Origin: Pirellulales bacterium
GTDB taxonomy: Bacteria; Planctomycetota; Planctomycetia; Pirellulales; JAEUIK01
DNA: 33,146 nucleotides
Direction of reading: 5' to 3'
Assembly (NCBI GenBank): GCA_019694455.1
Contig: JAIBBY010000053.1
Span: forward strand, 1-33,146
How positions within the stretch are numbered: the stretch's first letter is position 1; each line of letters begins with the position of its first letter. Under the pieces are notes generated by a model. It worked only from the letters and a program-made list of their open reading frames with translations, was not told the origin of the DNA and ran no database searches. Of the stretch, positions 32,857 through 33,146 are shown piece after piece. The translations under genes were made by a program, and so were the position numbers.

Positions 32857-32924
32857 CTCGCCCCCACGCAGCGAAGCGCAGTAGGGGGAGAGGCAGCGAC
32901 CGCAGGTCGCGGTGAGGGGGGCAT
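32857..32924. repeat. REP-like element, third type of copy, with hairpin
   Basis: The left half, CCTCGCCCCC with a central GCAGCGAAGCGC palindrome and GGGGGAG, recurs at 33001-33034. A six-base stem GCGACC/GGTCGC (32896-32910) and GGTGAGGGG follow. The order CCTCGCCCC, GGGGAGAGG, GGTGAGGGG is shared with the copies at 13446 and 19554. Confidence 0.6.
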
Positions 32925-32946
32925 TTTTTCTTCCCTCGCCGCGTGC

Positions 32947-32972
32947 CATGTCCACGCTTCGGCGTGGACATG
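32947..32972. repeat. Perfect hairpin with TTCG loop
   Basis: CATGTCCACGC, TTCG and GCGTGGACATG form an 11-base perfect stem with a very stable tetraloop. No T tract follows on either strand. It lies between the two copies of the GCAGCGAAGCGC element. Confidence 0.7.
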
Positions 32973-33000
32973 CCGAACTACGCGCGAGCCGACTTCGGCC

Positions 33001-33034
33001 TTCGCCCCCGCGCAGCGAAGCGCAGCAGGGGGAG
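33001..33034. repeat. REP-like element, second nearby copy
   Basis: CGCCCCCGCGCAGCGAAGCG and then CAGCAGGGGGAG differ from the copy at 32857-32890 at only a few positions. The two copies are in the same orientation, about 145 bases apart. Confidence 0.65.
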
Positions 33035-33131
33035 AAGGTGGCCGATAGGCAATTCTGTTCGGCGCGAAATTTGCGCCCTGGGAAAAAGATGGTTAAGTTG
33101 CGTGCCATGGCTCTTTAGGGAGGTCTGGCGA

Positions 33132-33146
33132 ATGGCGCGCAAGAAG
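33132..33146 (+). CDS. Start of a gene cut by the window end
   Basis: A strong Shine-Dalgarno sequence AGGGAGG (33117-33123) stands eight bases before an ATG that opens MARKK, then the window ends. Only five codons are visible, so the product cannot be named. Confidence 0.6.

Larger units (their letters stand above)
32406..33131. other. Repeat-rich intergenic stretch without a recognised gene
   Basis: About 725 bases after beta-RFAP synthase hold no convincing gene. Several frames stay open only because of high GC and repeats. Content: an 8-base tandem repeat (32479-32526) with a degenerate second cluster (32813-32836), two copies of a REP-like element (32857-32890 and 33001-33034), a small hairpin (32896-32910) and a strong TTCG-looped hairpin (32947-32972). 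Confidence 0.65.

Noticed and set aside
32004..32924. 306-codon minus-strand frame over the end of beta-RFAP synthase and the repeat region
   Set aside because: Composition is extremely Arg-rich and half of it translates the CTCTGCGT tandem repeat; there is no start signal or motif.

Overview
The window looks like chromosomal DNA of a planctomycete, most likely of the Pirellulales type. The evidence is its high GC content, a PEP-CTERM exported protein, a DUF1501 Tat-exported protein beside a DUF1080 (3-keto-disaccharide hydrolase) protein, a von Willebrand A protein with a secretin-like domain, and bacterial genes for tetrahydromethanopterin (H4MPT) cofactor synthesis (beta-RFAP synthase, DUF447, DUF6513). 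No phage, insertion sequence or CRISPR array was seen.

Layout. 1-2.6 kb: a CAT-anticodon tRNA and a secreted penicillin-acylase-family hydrolase, meeting a very large exported VWA/STN/Met-Gly/DUF2135 protein (2.6-6.7 kb) tail to tail across a perfect hairpin. 7.0-9.5 kb: smpB, divergent from a compact lipB-lipA-lipoyl-like operon. 9.5-14.6 kb (minus strand): a sugar-type ABC importer (lipoprotein binding protein, double ATPase, permease) followed by a glycerate 2-kinase. 14.7-15.6 kb: a PEP-CTERM protein. 15.8-23.5 kb (minus strand): ettA, guaA, a DUF4242 protein, mutS and an isolated fliG. 23.6-25.9 kb: divergent DUF1080 and DUF1501 genes. 26.0-32.4 kb (plus strand): DUF6513, a Gly/Tyr/His-rich secreted protein, pabB, pabA, DUF447 and beta-RFAP synthase. 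32.4-33.1 kb: a non-coding stretch rich in small repeats, then the first codons of another gene.

How the genes work together. The clearest pathway story is the last one. PabB and PabA make aminodeoxychorismate, the precursor of p-aminobenzoate. p-Aminobenzoate is the aromatic substrate of beta-RFAP synthase, which commits it to methanopterin-type cofactors. DUF447 and DUF6513 are families associated with the same C1 pathway. The most unusual locus is the lipoate operon. LipA looks fully canonical. The LipB homologue has lost the Lys and Cys positions used by classical octanoyltransferases. The small lipoyl-like domain translated directly after LipA has Ser where the lipoylated Lys should be, and contains no lysine at all.

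All statements come from reading the sequence and from knowledge of the families. No database search was run.
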